Source of the DNA: Pleurocapsa sp. CCALA 161
Lineage (GTDB): Bacteria; Cyanobacteriota; Cyanobacteriia; Cyanobacteriales; Xenococcaceae
Length of the DNA: 64,000 nucleotides
NCBI RefSeq assembly: GCF_003003995.1
Contig: NZ_PVWF01000005.1
Location: 35,357 to 99,356 of the forward strand
Direction of reading: 5' to 3'
Part shown: in pieces, positions 63,804 through 64,000 of the stretch
Layout: each line of letters opens with the position of its first letter
Position numbering within the stretch: the first letter of the stretch is position 1
Position numbers and translations under genes: made by a program
Notes under the pieces: generated by a model
The model's database searches: none
What the model was told of the DNA's origin: nothing
The model's input: the letters and a program-made list of their open reading frames with translations, nothing else

Positions 63804-64000
63804 ATGCTAATCATTTGTCCTGGAATTCATTCGCCTGAACTAACTGAGCAGTTTATTCAAGGTATACAAGAAAGGGTTAAACAAGATTATTTGGTATTAC
63901 CTAGAGAATATCTTCCCTATTCAGCGATCGCTGTTTCCCAGTGGCTAGGTCGACAGGGGCTATGTAAAAGCGAATCACTATCTTTTATCTCCTTTAGTGC
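63804..64000 (+). CDS. Conserved cyanobacterial hypothetical protein, cut by window edge
   Basis: From ATG at 63804 the frame stays open to the edge: MLIICPGIHSPELTEQFIQG, then VLPREYLPYSAIAVSQWLGR. It resembles short alpha/beta proteins of unknown function in cyanobacteria that begin with an ICPGIHxPELT pattern. Only 65 residues are visible. It starts 23 bp after the SWIM gene, so the two likely share a transcript. Confidence 0.6.
   Translation, partial: MLIICPGIHSPELTEQFIQGIQERVKQDYLVLPREYLPYSAIAVSQWLGRQGLCKSESLSFISFS

Larger units (their letters stand above)
1..64000. repeat. HIP1 palindrome GCGATCGC, scattered
   Basis: The 8-mer GCGATCGC and its one-base variants occur throughout, in genes and spacers (for example 5123-5130 and 6269-6276, and in coding parts of glsF, sbcC and ppsA). 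Such excess is typical for many cyanobacteria and is a strong organism marker. Individual sites are not listed. Confidence 0.9.

Noticed and set aside
1..64000. Phage, insertion sequence or defence island
   Set aside because: No integrase, transposase, phage structural gene, toxin pair, restriction enzyme or Cas protein was recognised in any frame examined.

Overview
The window looks like chromosomal DNA of a cyanobacterium. The evidence is the very frequent HIP1 palindrome GCGATCGC, ferredoxin-dependent glutamate synthase, several families largely restricted to cyanobacteria (DUF1830, DUF2358, DUF2811, DUF4079, DUF4330, DICT-domain proteins), a GlgA2-type glycogen synthase and an FeS-type photolyase. 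Base composition is AT-rich, intergenic spacers are long and genes mostly stand alone or in pairs. This fits a unicellular or baeocyte-forming lineage such as Pleurocapsales or Xenococcaceae. The genus is inference. I saw no insertion sequence, prophage, CRISPR array or integron; the content is ordinary core chromosome with a few decayed or repeat-rich spots.

Layout. 1-5743 (minus strand): str ribosomal cluster rpsL, rpsG, fusA, tuf, rpsJ with unusually wide gaps, followed by a GNAT acetyltransferase cut by the window edge. 5857-6783: an A-type Fe-S carrier and a ManC-type cupin. 6784-7650: a long divergent regulatory region with two perfect hairpins and a candidate NtcA promoter, leading into glsF (7651-12330). 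12.5-17 kb: a solitary SdhC-type cytochrome b subunit with a tautomerase, GloB with a GNAT protein, an outer-membrane beta-barrel protein, DUF4079 and DUF1830 proteins. 17.4-21.2 kb: B12-binding radical SAM protein, DICT plus degenerate HD-GYP protein and pentapeptide-repeat protein, all on the plus strand. 21.3-29.2 kb: SGNH hydrolase, SbcC, a short-chain dehydrogenase, DnaN and a cytochrome b-like membrane protein. 29.4-34.6 kb: carbohydrate block with a MalK-type ABC ATPase, a GH13 amylase, an M28 peptidase and glycogen synthase. 34.7-40.7 kb: a large AhpD-like/PAS histidine kinase, a MacB-type permease and a photolyase.

40.7-50.7 kb: a spacer with two DnaA-box-like sites, DUF2811 protein, peptidyl-tRNA hydrolase, a methyltransferase, an HlyD-type adaptor, overlapping egtC-egtB, TadA, DUF2358 plus ArsA/HSP20 ATPase and a tRNA-Val(GAC). 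50.8-58.5 kb: a nucleotidyltransferase, ScpA, a small anchored coiled-coil protein, a methyltransferase, an Hsp20 remnant, PEP synthase, a possible 23-residue membrane peptide, a likely frameshifted remnant and an ArfB-like release factor. 58.6-64 kb: TerB, DUF4330, TrmB, ACT-malic enzyme, an M15 carboxypeptidase, a SWIM protein and a partial conserved gene.

Functionally the window covers translation (str genes, tRNA-Val, Pth, TadA, TrmB, ArfB), nitrogen assimilation (glsF), central carbon and glycogen metabolism (GlgA, GH13, ABC ATPase, PpsA, malic enzyme), redox and thiol chemistry (EgtB/EgtC, GloB, Fe-S carrier) and DNA maintenance (DnaN, SbcC, ScpA, photolyase). I found no clear new defence or mobile system. 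The spots most worth follow-up are the glsF leader, the AhpD-like kinase sensor, the DICT/pseudo-HD-GYP neighbourhood, the DnaA-box pair and the short hydrophobic ORF at 57659.
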